Below, in pieces: positions 7,943 through 17,229 of a DNA stretch of 64,000 bases (positions are counted from its first letter, which is position 1; every line of letters begins with the position of its first letter). The position numbers and the translations under genes are program-made. Under the pieces are notes generated by a model. It did not search any database, was not told the DNA's origin, and saw nothing but the letters and a program-made list of their open reading frames with translations. The stretch is from Salegentibacter echinorum. GTDB lineage: Bacteria; Bacteroidota; Bacteroidia; Flavobacteriales; Flavobacteriaceae. The DNA is taken from the NCBI RefSeq assembly GCF_900129445.1, contig NZ_FQVT01000008.1, positions 41,772 to 105,771 of the forward strand, read 5' to 3'.

Positions 7943-10900
7943 CTATTCTCTATTTTCAATTCTCCTATCATCATCCCCTCTCTTCAAGGTTTTTAAACCG
8001 GCCTCTTTTCTCCAACTAAACAACACCGGCACCACAAACAGGGTGATTAGCGCGATAGACATACCGCCAAAAGCAGGGATGGCCATCGGGATCATAATAT
8101 CGCTACCACGCCCCGAGGAGGTAAGCACGGGCAGGAGTGCCAGGATGGTGGTCGCCGTAGTCATTAAGGCAGGACGAACACGTTTGGAGCCTGCTTCTAT
8201 CACCGATTTACGGATATCTTCCCGTGTTTCGGGCTCGTTCCTATCGAAGGTTTGGGTTAGGTAGGTGCCCATTACCACACCGTCATCGGTGGCGATACCA
8301 AAGAGGGCGATAAAGCCTACCCATACGGCCACACTCAGGTTTATGGTTTTTATCTGAAACATATCCCGAAGGTTTTCACCAAAAAAGTCGAAATTCAGGA
8401 ACCACCCTTGTCCGTAGAGCCAAATGAGGATAAACCCACCGGAAAATGCTACCAGGATTCCGCTGAAGATCATCAGCGATGTGGAAACCTTTTTAAACTG
8501 GAAATACAAAATCAAAAAGATGATCATTAATGCCAGTGGCACCACGACGCTCAGTGTCTTTTCGGCACGTATCTGGTTTTCGTAAGTTCCGGTAAATTTA
8601 TAGCTAATGCCCTTTGGCACGCTAAGCTCCCCATTATCGATTTTATCCTGAATAAGGGCCTGGGCATTTTCCACGACTTCTACCTCAGCAAAACCATCCT
8701 GTTTATCAAAAAGCACATAGCCAATAAGGAAGGTATCTTCACTTTTTATCACCTGTGGCCCCTGCTCATAACGTATTTCTACCAATTCATCCAACGGCAC
8801 CGGTGAGCCATCCTCTACCGGAACATAGATATTGCCCAGGTCTTCGGGGCTGTCCCGTAGTTCCCGCGGATAGCGTACACGCACCCCGTACCGCTCGCGT
8901 CCTTCAACCGTTTGACTTAGGCGTTTTCCGCCCACGGCAACCTCCAGAAGTTGCTGCACTTCTTCTATACTAATACCATAACGGGCAAGTCGGTCGCGTT
9001 GAATATCCAGCAGCAGATAGGGTTTTCCTACAATTCGGTCGGCAAAAACGGCTTCGTCTTTTACACCTTCCACTTCTTTTAGCAGTTCTTCCAGTTGAAG
9101 GCCAAAGTCTTCTATTTGTTGTAGGTTTTGTCCCTGTACTTTAATTCCCATAGGTGCGCGCATTCCGGTTTGAAGCATCACCAACCGCGTTTCGATAGGT
9201 TGCAGCTTTGGCGCCGAAGTTATCCCCGGCAGCCTGGTGGCCGCGGTAATCTCGTTCCAGATATCGTCTGGCGAGCTTATTTCAGGACGCCAGTTTCGGT
9301 AATATTCGCCGTCTTCATCTGGGATGAGTTGTTCGTTTTTTACACGGTGAAATTCTACTATTTTATCTTCGCCATAAGTACCGGCGGCATCTTCGTCCAC
9401 CTCTAAACTTGGATTTATCGCCAGTTTTCCGTTTTTCAGCAAAAACAAACCATCTTCATTTACCCGGTAGCGCTGTCGCTCACCGTCTTCATTCAGCATA
9501 TATTCAGATTTATACTGAATGACGTTTTCATACATGGAAAGCGGCGCGGGATCGAGAGCTGACTCTGTGCGGCCGGCTTTCCCTACCACGGTCTCGATTT
9601 CTGGAATCGCGGCCACGGCCATATCCAATTGCTGCAAGACCCGCTTGTTTTCTTCCACTCCGGCGTGGGGAAGTGAAGTGGGCATTAGTAGGAAGGAGCC
9701 TTCATCCAGCGAAGGCATAAATTCTTCGCCGGTATTCCGCATAATCATAAATCCGAGGATCACAAGGATTGTAGGTACCGATAAAAACAGTAGCTTATTG
9801 CCCAGGGCCCAGTTGAGGATACGGGTATAAAACCTTTGGAACAAGGCGAACACGCCCAGCAAGCCAAAAGCGATAATCCCTACCAAAATAAAGTTCCAAA
9901 AAATGCTATTCTCTGGCCCCAGCGGTCGCCAATATTCAGCTAAAAGCAGCACGATGGCGAAAGCCGAAATAGCAATATTGATAATATTTGATGTTTTGGG
10001 GGTAATTTTCTTTTTCAAGAGTAGCATTCCGGTTGCGCCAAAAGCGACCAAAACAATCCCGATGAAATAACCAAAAACAATAGCAGTAAGTCCTGCTATT
10101 ACAAGAATAGCCTGTATCGTCCAACTCGCAGATGTACGCCGGGTACGTTTTTTAAAGAACGAAGCAGCAAATGGCGGAATAAGGAACAGTGCCACGATAA
10201 GCGAGGCTACCAGGGCCATGGTTTTGGTAAAAGCCAGCGGACGGAAAAGTTTTCCTTCTGCCCCCACCATGGTAAAGACGGGAAGGAAACTAATAATCGT
10301 GGTAAGCACTGCTGTCATAATTGCCCCAGACACCTCGGAGGTTGCATTGTAAACTATCTCGTTTGTGGTGAGCAGTTTCCGTTCTTTGTCCTGATCGAGA
10401 TGGCGGATGATATTTTCAGATAAAATCACGCCTACGTCCACCATGGTCCCAATGGCAATAGCAATCCCGGAAAGCGCCACGATATTGGCATCGACGTTAA
10501 ATATTTTCATCGAGACAAAAACCATCAAAACCGCAACCGGCAGCAAGCCGGAAATAAGAATAGAGGCCCGCAGGTTAAATACCATCACGATAATTACCAG
10601 CACGGTAATTAAAATTTCCAGGGTTAGGGCTTCGTTAAGCGTGCCCAGGGTTTCATGGATAAGTTGGGTACGGTCGTAAAAAGGTACAATGGTTACCTGC
10701 GATTCGCGGCCGTCTTCAAGGGTTTTGGTGGGCAGGCCGGGGCTAAGTTCATTTATTTTATCCTTTACATTATTAATCACGTTCAAAGGATTGGCACCAT
10801 AACGGGCCACAACCACGCCGCCAACCACCTCGGCACCTTCTTTGTCCAAAATACCACGGCGAGTTTCCGGCCCCAGGTTTACTTTGGCGATGTCACCTAT

Positions 10901-11725
10901 TTTAATGCTGGTAAAATCTTCTGAAGTTACCACGGCATTTTCAATATCTTCTATTTCCTGGACGTAGCCCAACCCACGTACCAGATATTCGGCCTGATTT
11001 ATTTCCAGGGTTTGCGCGCCAATATCACGGTTGGTCTCTTTTACCGCCTTCACCACCTGTGCCAGGGAAATATTGTATTGGCGCATCAGTTCAGGATTGA
11101 CGTCTATTTGATATTCCTGAACATAGCCACCTATGGAAGCCACCTCGGAAACCCCGCTGGCACCGGAAAGCCCATATTTCACATAATAATCCTGAATGCT
11201 GCGCAGTTCGTGCAAATCCCAGCCACCGGTAACATTACCATCTTTATCACGCCCTTCGAGAGTGTACCAGAAAATCTGTCCCAAACCGGTGGCATCGGGA
11301 CCCAAGGCGGGGTTCACGCCTTCGGGCAGCAGGTTTGCCGGCAGGGAATTCAGTTTTTCCAAAATCCGGCTTCGGCTCCAGTAAAACTCGATATCTTCTT
11401 CAAAAATGATATAAATACTGGAAAAACCAAACATAGAGGAACTCCGGATAGTCTTCACGCCGGGAATACCCAATAACGAAGTAGTGAGCGGATAGGTAAT
11501 TTGGTCTTCAATGTCCTGGGGAGATTTCCCTTCCCATTTAGTAAAAACAATTTGCTGGTTCTCACCAATATCGGGGATTGCATCTACCGCCACGGGATCG
11601 CGCGGAATTAATCCGGTTTCCCAATTAAAAGGTGCATTTACCACGCCCCAACCCACAAAAAGGACAAGGAGAATCACCGCCACGAGTTTATTCTCTATTA
11701 AGAATTTAATGCTTTTATTCAGCAT
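7943..11725 (-). CDS. cusA: CusA/CzcA family heavy-metal efflux RND pump
   Basis: This inner-membrane proton-driven pump belongs to the heavy-metal RND branch. I set the start at the ATG at 11725 (MLNKSIKFLIENKLV), which matches the family start; a frame 10 codons longer is less likely. The TM4 segment around residues 418-430, GIAIAIGTMVDVGVILSENI, carries the acidic residues of the proton relay. At 1260 residues it is over 200 longer than E. coli CusA. Extra hydrophobic segments lie at about 528-640, and a charged insertion rich in Glu and Tyr at about 738-812. Such extensions are seen in other Bacteroidota pumps as far as I recall. It is followed directly by the channel and adaptor genes. 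Confidence 0.93.
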   Translation of the reverse strand: MLNKSIKFLIENKLVAVILLVLFVGWGVVNAPFNWETGLIPRDPVAVDAIPDIGENQQIVFTKWEGKSPQDIEDQITYPLTTSLLGIPGVKTIRSSSMFGFSSIYIIFEEDIEFYWSRSRILEKLNSLPANLLPEGVNPALGPDATGLGQIFWYTLEGRDKDGNVTGGWDLHELRSIQDYYVKYGLSGASGVSEVASIGGYVQEYQIDVNPELMRQYNISLAQVVKAVKETNRDIGAQTLEINQAEYLVRGLGYVQEIEDIENAVVTSEDFTSIKIGDIAKVNLGPETRRGILDKEGAEVVGGVVVARYGANPLNVINNVKDKINELSPGLPTKTLEDGRESQVTIVPFYDRTQLIHETLGTLNEALTLEILITVLVIIVMVFNLRASILISGLLPVAVLMVFVSMKIFNVDANIVALSGIAIAIGTMVDVGVILSENIIRHLDQDKERKLLTTNEIVYNATSEVSGAIMTAVLTTIISFLPVFTMVGAEGKLFRPLAFTKTMALVASLIVALFLIPPFAASFFKKRTRRTSASWTIQAILVIAGLTAIVFGYFIGIVLVAFGATGMLLLKKKITPKTSNIINIAISAFAIVLLLAEYWRPLGPENSIFWNFILVGIIAFGLLGVFALFQRFYTRILNWALGNKLLFLSVPTILVILGFMIMRNTGEEFMPSLDEGSFLLMPTSLPHAGVEENKRVLQQLDMAVAAIPEIETVVGKAGRTESALDPAPLSMYENVIQYKSEYMLNEDGERQRYRVNEDGLFLLKNGKLAINPSLEVDEDAAGTYGEDKIVEFHRVKNEQLIPDEDGEYYRNWRPEISSPDDIWNEITAATRLPGITSAPKLQPIETRLVMLQTGMRAPMGIKVQGQNLQQIEDFGLQLEELLKEVEGVKDEAVFADRIVGKPYLLLDIQRDRLARYGISIEEVQQLLEVAVGGKRLSQTVEGRERYGVRVRYPRELRDSPEDLGNIYVPVEDGSPVPLDELVEIRYEQGPQVIKSEDTFLIGYVLFDKQDGFAEVEVVENAQALIQDKIDNGELSVPKGISYKFTGTYENQIRAEKTLSVVVPLALMIIFLILYFQFKKVSTSLMIFSGILVAFSGGFILIWLYGQGWFLNFDFFGENLRDMFQIKTINLSVAVWVGFIALFGIATDDGVVMGTYLTQTFDRNEPETREDIRKSVIEAGSKRVRPALMTTATTILALLPVLTSSGRGSDIMIPMAIPAFGGMSIALITLFVVPVLFSWRKEAGLKTLKRGDDDRRIENRE

Positions 11726-11829
11726 GATTTTATGAATATCAAATTTTAGAATCAATTAAAAGCCCGGTTATGGAAACAGGGGCATTGCCAGATTTACGAG
11801 AAATCCGGTAAGTGTCTAACATTCGATAA

Positions 11830-12216
11830 TCAAATAAGGAATACCTGGTCTACAAGCTGTATATCTTTGACCAGATGTGGAGGAGTATATTGTTTAAAAG
11901 GAATAATTTCCTTAGAAAAATCTTCAAAAATAAAAATATAAGAATAAGTAAAGCCGATGAGAAACTGCTGTTGGCTAAGGTCTAACGAATCAAATTGATG
12001 TTTTAATTCATCTTGCCCATCTACCACTACTTTTTCGTTGGTGCAACATTCACCATCGGTAGAAATTTCCATGCCGCAGGTATCTGCTGCAGAAAAAATG
12101 GCTTTATCTACTAAAAAACTTCCGCAAAAATGCTTATCAACCGCAAAAGAAAAGGTTGAAAACAGCACCAGGAGTGCTATTAAAACAGAGCCGCTATTTT
12201 GGAAAGCTTTTTTCAT
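11830..12216 (-). CDS. HYC_CC_PP family secreted protein
   Basis: The sequence has an N-terminal signal peptide (residues 1-25) followed by the three marks of the HYC_CC_PP family: DKHFCG (His29, Cys31), a Cys-Cys pair at 57-58 (ECCTNEK), and YTPPHL near the C-terminus. The family is small, restricted to Bacteroidota and often next to metal transport genes. It is the first gene of the efflux locus, about 100 bp before the pump. The cysteines and histidine suggest metal binding in the periplasm; the precise job is unknown. Confidence 0.82.
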   Translation of the reverse strand: MKKAFQNSGSVLIALLVLFSTFSFAVDKHFCGSFLVDKAIFSAADTCGMEISTDGECCTNEKVVVDGQDELKHQFDSLDLSQQQFLIGFTYSYIFIFEDFSKEIIPFKQYTPPHLVKDIQLVDQVFLI

Positions 12217-12222
12217 CGGTTA

Positions 12223-12230
12223 CAAAAATA
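12223..12230 (-). promoter_or_regulatory. -7 promoter element before the HYC_CC_PP/efflux locus
   Basis: On the minus strand TATTTTTG matches TAnnTTTG. It lies only 6 nt from the start codon at 12216, which would give a nearly leaderless transcript. Confidence 0.45.
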
Positions 12231-12290
12231 GCACTTTTTTATTTAGCGTCTTTTTTAGATTTTATGAAAAGCTTTCAAAATTATGGTTTT

Positions 12291-12722
12291 TTATTTCTGA
12301 AGCCGATAGTAATAAAATGAAGGCAGTAGAATTAAGATGAAAAGAGGATGAATCAAAAAGCGCCTTATATAAAATAAGGTCATCACGTTTTGCTGGCTTA
12401 AATTTATATAGAAAAAACAAAATGCAGCAAAACCCATAATGAAAAAAATACTAAATAATATTGCGGAAAATTTTATCATTGGATTACTTCGGAAAGCTAT
12501 AAAAAGAATTCCTAAGGAGATTAGCGTATTCAACCAAAACCGAAGGCTCAGGAAAATGAGCAATTTTGATAAATTAATTTGCGGTAATTGCATTGATAAA
12601 TGACCACCATAACGATAAAAATTTATCAAAGGATCGTAAAAAAGCTCATTTTCAAACAACCTCACCAAAATTAGCAGGATAACGAGACAAGCTATTCCAA
12701 GAAGTTTAGGAAGCTTTTTCAA
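12291..12722 (-). CDS. Exosortase F system-associated membrane protein
   Basis: A 143-residue protein with four or five hydrophobic segments. The N-terminal FENELFYDPLINFYR, a short loop with LPQINLSKLL, and LRFWLNTLISLGI match the small membrane protein that regularly follows exosortase F. Its start overlaps the stop of the exosortase gene by 4 bp, so the two are co-translated. It probably assists XrtF in the inner membrane. The role is unknown beyond this association. Confidence 0.8.
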   Translation of the reverse strand: MKKLPKLLGIACLVILLILVRLFENELFYDPLINFYRYGGHLSMQLPQINLSKLLIFLSLRFWLNTLISLGILFIAFRSNPMIKFSAILFSIFFIMGFAAFCFFYINLSQQNVMTLFYIRRFLIHPLFILILLPSFYYYRLQK

Positions 12723-13264
12723 GAGTTTTGTTTTTTAGCATAAATGCGAACCCAGGCGACCCAAAGTAAAAATACCGTCCCATAAATTATTAGGGGAAAG
12801 ATAATACTGTGTAAAAAAACGGTGTGCTGTGGGAATTTATAAATTCCAATAGCGAGGACGGCGATCCTAATAATATTCATAGCATAAATTAAGACCAGTC
12901 CAGCTAAGATATACAATAAACTAAGTTTTAACCTTCCGAAGAAAGAGAGCACAAAAGAAGCAAAAAGTATCATGATACTTATAGCATTGCAACCTTCTAT
13001 AATCCTGGCAAGATAAACCTGATTCACTATAAGTTTCATAGAAAGTTCTGCATGGTGTGGTAGAATTTGGGCATTGTAGCCAAAACCATCTACCAGGGCT
13101 TCACTTTGTTTTGCTACCAAATGAGTGATAGGATCTGGGTAATATTTTGAGTTTCTAAAAAATGATAAGTACAGGTTATAGCAAATACTAAGCACGAAAT
13201 AGCTTCCCAGAAACATAAAGATGAAGCGTAGCACCGATTTATATTTAACAAAAAGCTTTAGCAA
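12719..13264 (-). CDS. xrtF: Exosortase family protein XrtF
   Basis: Exosortases are integral-membrane cysteine transpeptidases that process C-terminal sorting signals. This 181-residue protein has several membrane helices and the catalytic set: Cys92 in ARIIEGCNAISI, Arg133 in MNIIRIAVL, and a histidine in FLHSIIFPL (His152). The short length and linked associated protein identify the F type found in Bacteroidota. A small protein with a PID-type sorting tail is encoded at 34645-34860 and may be one of its substrates (inferred). It is divergent from the GAF gene at 13353. Confidence 0.85.
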   Translation of the reverse strand: MLKLFVKYKSVLRFIFMFLGSYFVLSICYNLYLSFFRNSKYYPDPITHLVAKQSEALVDGFGYNAQILPHHAELSMKLIVNQVYLARIIEGCNAISIMILFASFVLSFFGRLKLSLLYILAGLVLIYAMNIIRIAVLAIGIYKFPQHTVFLHSIIFPLIIYGTVFLLWVAWVRIYAKKQNS

Positions 13265-13329
13265 GTTTTAGAAAATGGTTTTTAACAAACTTATAGAAAT
13301 AAGAATCGGCGGTTGCTATAAATTTTAAA

Positions 13330-13337
13330 TACTTTTG
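13330..13337 (+). promoter_or_regulatory. -7 promoter element of the GAF-domain gene
   Basis: TACTTTTG fits TAnnTTTG and ends 15 nt before the ATG at 13353, in the short divergent region shared with xrtF. Confidence 0.5.
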
Positions 13338-13352
13338 TTTAAAATTTAAGTT

Positions 13353-13814
13353 ATGCCACTTCAGAAATTAAAACCGGAAATTAAAAAAATCCTAACTAGC
13401 GAGGAATTATCTGTAGATCATAGATTATCGCAAGTATGTGAAATTCTAAAAGAAAATGTTCCATATTACGATTGGGTAGGTTTCTATTTTAAGAATGGTG
13501 ATAAAGAGGAATTAAAACTGCGCTCATTTGCGGGAGAACCAACCGACCATACAATTATTCCCTTCGGAAAAGGGATTTGTGGCCAGGTAGCTGTTTCCAA
13601 TGAAAATTTTGTAGTACCCGATGTAAAAGCCCAAACAAATTACATAGCCTGCAGCATTAATGTAAAAGCTGAAATTGTAGTACCGCTTTTTCTAAACGGC
13701 GAGAACATTGGCCAAATTGATATAGACTCTCACACCCCAGATCCTTTTTCTAAGGAAGATGAAGAATTTTTGGAATGGGTAAATGAGGAAGTAGCCGAGG
13801 GTTTAGAGGCCTAA
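13353..13814 (+). CDS. GAF domain protein, probable free methionine-(R)-sulfoxide reductase
   Basis: A single GAF domain fills the 153 residues. The motifs YDWVGFYF, IPFGKGICGQ, VPDV and IACSINVKAEIVVPL follow the fRMsr pattern (MsrC/YKG9). Cys76 and Cys100 occupy two of the three redox cysteine positions of fRMsr, with the right 24-residue spacing. The third position, ten residues before Cys76, is His66 here. If active it reduces free methionine-R-sulfoxide in the cytoplasm. It could instead be a non-catalytic GAF protein. It stands alone between divergent xrtF and a convergent permease gene. Confidence 0.75.
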   Translation: MPLQKLKPEIKKILTSEELSVDHRLSQVCEILKENVPYYDWVGFYFKNGDKEELKLRSFAGEPTDHTIIPFGKGICGQVAVSNENFVVPDVKAQTNYIACSINVKAEIVVPLFLNGENIGQIDIDSHTPDPFSKEDEEFLEWVNEEVAEGLEA

Positions 13815-13916
13815 AAAAGAGAAAAGAACAGAGAAGAAAGAACAAAGAGAAAAGAACAGTGATATAGCAGTTAGATAAAAGTCTCTATTCTAAAATCTAT
13901 TTTCTATTTTCTAGAA

Positions 13917-15170
13917 TTACATCCCAGTCCTAATCGCTTCAACGGGATCTAATTTTGAAGCTGAAATCGCGGGGATTATTCCTGAAATAAGTCCTATAAT
14001 TCCCGAAACAGCGGTACCAATAAACATATTCCACGGTGAGAGTACAAAATCAAAATCGCCTGTAAATTGAGATGCAGCCTGGGCTACTAACCAAACAAGA
14101 GCCAAGCCCACGAGTCCGCCGATTATGGCCAGGATTATTGCTTCAAATAAAAATTGAAAGAGAATAAATTTATTTTTTGCGCCCAAAGATTTTTGAATCC
14201 CGATAAGGTTGGTACGTTCTTTTACACTCACAAACATGATATTGGCAATTCCAAAGCCACCAACCAACAGCGAAAAACCACTTATTATTAATCCAATAAG
14301 GTTAAGTTGACCTGTAATATTATCTATAAAATCGGCAAAGCCCTGCAATTGGTTCACAAAAAAATTGTTGATATCACCCGGTTTTATTCCGCGGTAATTT
14401 CGCAGGTATTGTTCCAGGACAGCGATATACTCTGCATTATCCACATCTTCTTCCGGTTTCAAAACCAATTGCGGAAAAACCCCCTGGTTGTTATCACCGT
14501 AAACCCTACGGGCCAGATTAGCAGGTAGAAACACCTGCCCGTCTTTAGAGTTTCCAAACAGACTGGAGCCTTGTTTTTCCAATACGCCAATCACCGTTAA
14601 TTTTCTGCCGTAAATACGCACTTGTTTCCCCATAGCATCAAAACCATCAAACAAATTTTGAGCTATTTCATGACCCAGCACTATTACCGGGGAACCGCTC
14701 ACCGATTCGGCCTCGTTAAAAAAGCGTCCTTCGGCCAGGTCTAAAGATTCAATGTCATAATATTCACTGGTCACTGCACCAACGCCAACCCCAGTGCTGG
14801 TAACATCCTGATATTTTATAGACTCATTGGGCACGCCAATACTATAACTAACAGCCTGTGTATTGGGGAGGTTTCTACTTAAATATTGATATTCGTCGTA
14901 ACTAACATCGGGGAATTGTTGGCGTTTCCATTGCGGAACTTCGGTAGGACCAAAAGAAAACCGCATCACGATAATAGTGCTATTATCCAGGGCGCTCAAG
15001 CTGCCTTTAATTTCTTTCTCGAGCGAATCTACTGCAGCTAAAACGCCTATAATAGAAAAGATACCAATAGTTACCCCAAGTAAGGATAAAAATGTCCTTA
15101 ACTTATTATTTTTTAACGCATTAATCGCGAAATTAAAACTCTCCTTAAGTACGCGTAAATATATTAGCAT
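13917..15170 (-). CDS. MacB/FtsX-type ABC transporter permease
   Basis: An N-terminal membrane segment near residues 25-45 (LRTFLSLLGVTIGIFSIIGVL) is followed by a large MacB-type periplasmic domain. Three C-terminal membrane helices follow (about 285-400), ending in the family motif SKLDPVEAIRTGM. The length of 417 residues is normal. It has no adjacent ATPase gene, so its partner must be encoded elsewhere. The best guess is export of a lipoprotein, peptide or toxic compound, but the substrate cannot be read from the sequence. Confidence 0.88.
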   Translation of the reverse strand: MLIYLRVLKESFNFAINALKNNKLRTFLSLLGVTIGIFSIIGVLAAVDSLEKEIKGSLSALDNSTIIVMRFSFGPTEVPQWKRQQFPDVSYDEYQYLSRNLPNTQAVSYSIGVPNESIKYQDVTSTGVGVGAVTSEYYDIESLDLAEGRFFNEAESVSGSPVIVLGHEIAQNLFDGFDAMGKQVRIYGRKLTVIGVLEKQGSSLFGNSKDGQVFLPANLARRVYGDNNQGVFPQLVLKPEEDVDNAEYIAVLEQYLRNYRGIKPGDINNFFVNQLQGFADFIDNITGQLNLIGLIISGFSLLVGGFGIANIMFVSVKERTNLIGIQKSLGAKNKFILFQFLFEAIILAIIGGLVGLALVWLVAQAASQFTGDFDFVLSPWNMFIGTAVSGIIGLISGIIPAISASKLDPVEAIRTGM

Positions 15171-15449
15171 GGGCTAAACGGTCTAATTCCCTATTGTTTA
15201 CCCATTAGACGCCGGTGTTTAATAAACGTTACACTTTAAATTCCTAAGTCTTGATTATATATTTACAAGGAAGAAAAGCTGCGCTTCAAGAGACAAGAGA
15301 CAAGAGACATAACTTAACTTTTCTTCTAAAATAAGATTTCTCAATTAACATCTTTCCTGAATATTTTAAATATTGAGGAGAGTAATTTTGAAGTCGCTAA
15401 ATCACCCCTAACAACGTAGGTTTGCATTTTTCAAATGTTAGGAATAAAT

Positions 15450-17144
15450 TTATTCGCTGATATCCTTTAGCTTTAGTTGAATGGAAACATTACCATTCCA
15501 CTCGTTTTCATCTAAAGAATAAACCGCCTTAAAAGTTTTCTTTTCTGAAATAGTTTCAAATTTAGGTCCCAATCCAAAGCCTATCATATCAAAAATTGGT
15601 TTTTTCCCTCTTTGTTTTACCTGGCATTTAAGGTGGGCATCTTCGGCGCCAACACATTTTCCAAAACCGGTATCGGTGAGTTTTTGTGTCATAAAAACCG
15701 GAGTCATATTACCCGGTCCAAAAGGTGCGAATTGCTTCAGGATCCTAAAAAATTTGGGTGTGATTTCATCTAAGTTAATTTCAGCATCAACAGAAATTTC
15801 TGGTGTTAGCAAGCGTCTATCTATAGTTTCAGCAACCACCGATTCAAATTTCGATTTAAAATTTTCATATTCTGAAGCCGCTAAAGTGAGGCCCGCCGCA
15901 TATTTATGTCCGCCAAACTGCTCAATATGATCTTTGCAAGCTTCCAAAGCATTATAAACATCAAAACCTTTTACCGAACGCGCCGAAGCTGCAAGTTTAT
16001 CTCCACTCTTGGTAAAAACCAAGGTAGGCCGGTAGTAAGTTTCGGTTAAACGAGAAGCGACAATTCCAATTACCCCCTTATGCCAATCTTCCTGATATAC
16101 CACCGTGCTAAGCCGTTCCTGCTCTTTTAAAGTTTCAATTTGCGACAAAGCTTCTTTCGTAATCGCTTTATCGGTATCTTTCCTTTCAGCATTAAAATTT
16201 TCAATTTCTGCAGCAAATTTCATGGCGGTGGCCTCATCTTCTTCGGTCAATAAATTCACGGCATGCAAACCATGTTTCATCCTTCCGGCGGCATTAATGC
16301 GGGGCGCAATAATAAAAACCACATCGGTAATAGTGAGTTTTTCCTTTTTAATATGGGTTAGAATAGCTTTAAAACCCATTCTTGGTGCCACATTAATTAC
16401 GTTCAATCCATGGTAGGCCAGAATCCTGTTTTCGCCGGTAATTGGCACGATATCGGCGCCAATGGCGGTAGCTACCAAGTCTAAATACGGCAATAACACC
16501 TCAAAAGTACCGCCCCTTTTTTTATTAAAAGCTTCAATTAATTTAAAACCAACCCCGCAACCACAGAGTTCTTTAAAAGGATATTCACAATCTTCACGTT
16601 TAGGATCTAATACGGCGACTGCTTTGGGAATTTCTGCACCGGGGCGATGGTGGTCGCAAATAATAAAATCTACGCCCTTCTTCTTCGCGTATGCCACTTT
16701 ATCAACCGCTTTAATTCCGCAGTCTAACGCGATGATAAGTGAAATATCATTATCGGCAGCAAAATCGATCCCGCGATAAGACACTCCATAGCCTTCTGCA
16801 TACCTATCTGGGATATAACTGGCGATATTTGGAGTAAGCGTTTTTAAATAAGAAGACATTAAAGCCACGCTGGTGGTGCCATCTACATCATAATCGCCAT
16901 AGACCATAATATTTTCTCCTGTTGCGAGGGCGGTTTCAATTCGGGCGACTGCTTTATCCATATCTTTCATTAAAAATGGATCGTGCAGCTCGTTTAAATC
17001 TGGCCTAAAAAAGCTCTTGGCTTGTTCAAAAGTTTCAATTCCGCGTTGGGCAAGCAAGGTAGCAATAGAAGCTGAAACGCCAAGATCACTGCTTAATCTT
17101 GCTACGGTTTCAGGATTTGGTTTAGGTTTAAGTGTCCAGCGCAT
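15450..17144 (-). CDS. recJ: Single-stranded-DNA-specific exonuclease RecJ
   Basis: This 5'-3' single-strand exonuclease acts in recombination and mismatch or base-excision repair. The DHH-family motifs are clear: VYGDYDVDG at 81-89, ALDCGI near 139, CDHHRPG at 163-169, and the DHHA1 region with QFGGHKYAAG. The C-terminal OB-like domain follows. At 564 residues it has the expected length. A UDG-like gene lies 85 bp upstream in the same direction. The 280 bp downstream of it holds low-complexity DNA with AAGAGAC repeats and no gene. Confidence 0.95.
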   Translation of the reverse strand: MRWTLKPKPNPETVARLSSDLGVSASIATLLAQRGIETFEQAKSFFRPDLNELHDPFLMKDMDKAVARIETALATGENIMVYGDYDVDGTTSVALMSSYLKTLTPNIASYIPDRYAEGYGVSYRGIDFAADNDISLIIALDCGIKAVDKVAYAKKKGVDFIICDHHRPGAEIPKAVAVLDPKREDCEYPFKELCGCGVGFKLIEAFNKKRGGTFEVLLPYLDLVATAIGADIVPITGENRILAYHGLNVINVAPRMGFKAILTHIKKEKLTITDVVFIIAPRINAAGRMKHGLHAVNLLTEEDEATAMKFAAEIENFNAERKDTDKAITKEALSQIETLKEQERLSTVVYQEDWHKGVIGIVASRLTETYYRPTLVFTKSGDKLAASARSVKGFDVYNALEACKDHIEQFGGHKYAAGLTLAASEYENFKSKFESVVAETIDRRLLTPEISVDAEINLDEITPKFFRILKQFAPFGPGNMTPVFMTQKLTDTGFGKCVGAEDAHLKCQVKQRGKKPIFDMIGFGLGPKFETISEKKTFKAVYSLDENEWNGNVSIQLKLKDISE

Positions 17145-17229
17145 AGTGGTAACTTTAAAATGATAAATGTAAAAAGGGAAATGCTAATAAAATTAGAAAT
17201 TATCGATTTAGGGAATATTCCGTAGATAT

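Noticed and set aside
11012..11476. 154-codon frame opposite cusA
   Set aside because: Antisense to a clearly coding pump gene; typical shadow frame in GC-richer coding DNA.
15171..15449. AAGAGAC-rich stretch downstream of the permease start
   Set aside because: Low-complexity DNA only; no gene, hairpin or regulatory pattern strong enough to call.
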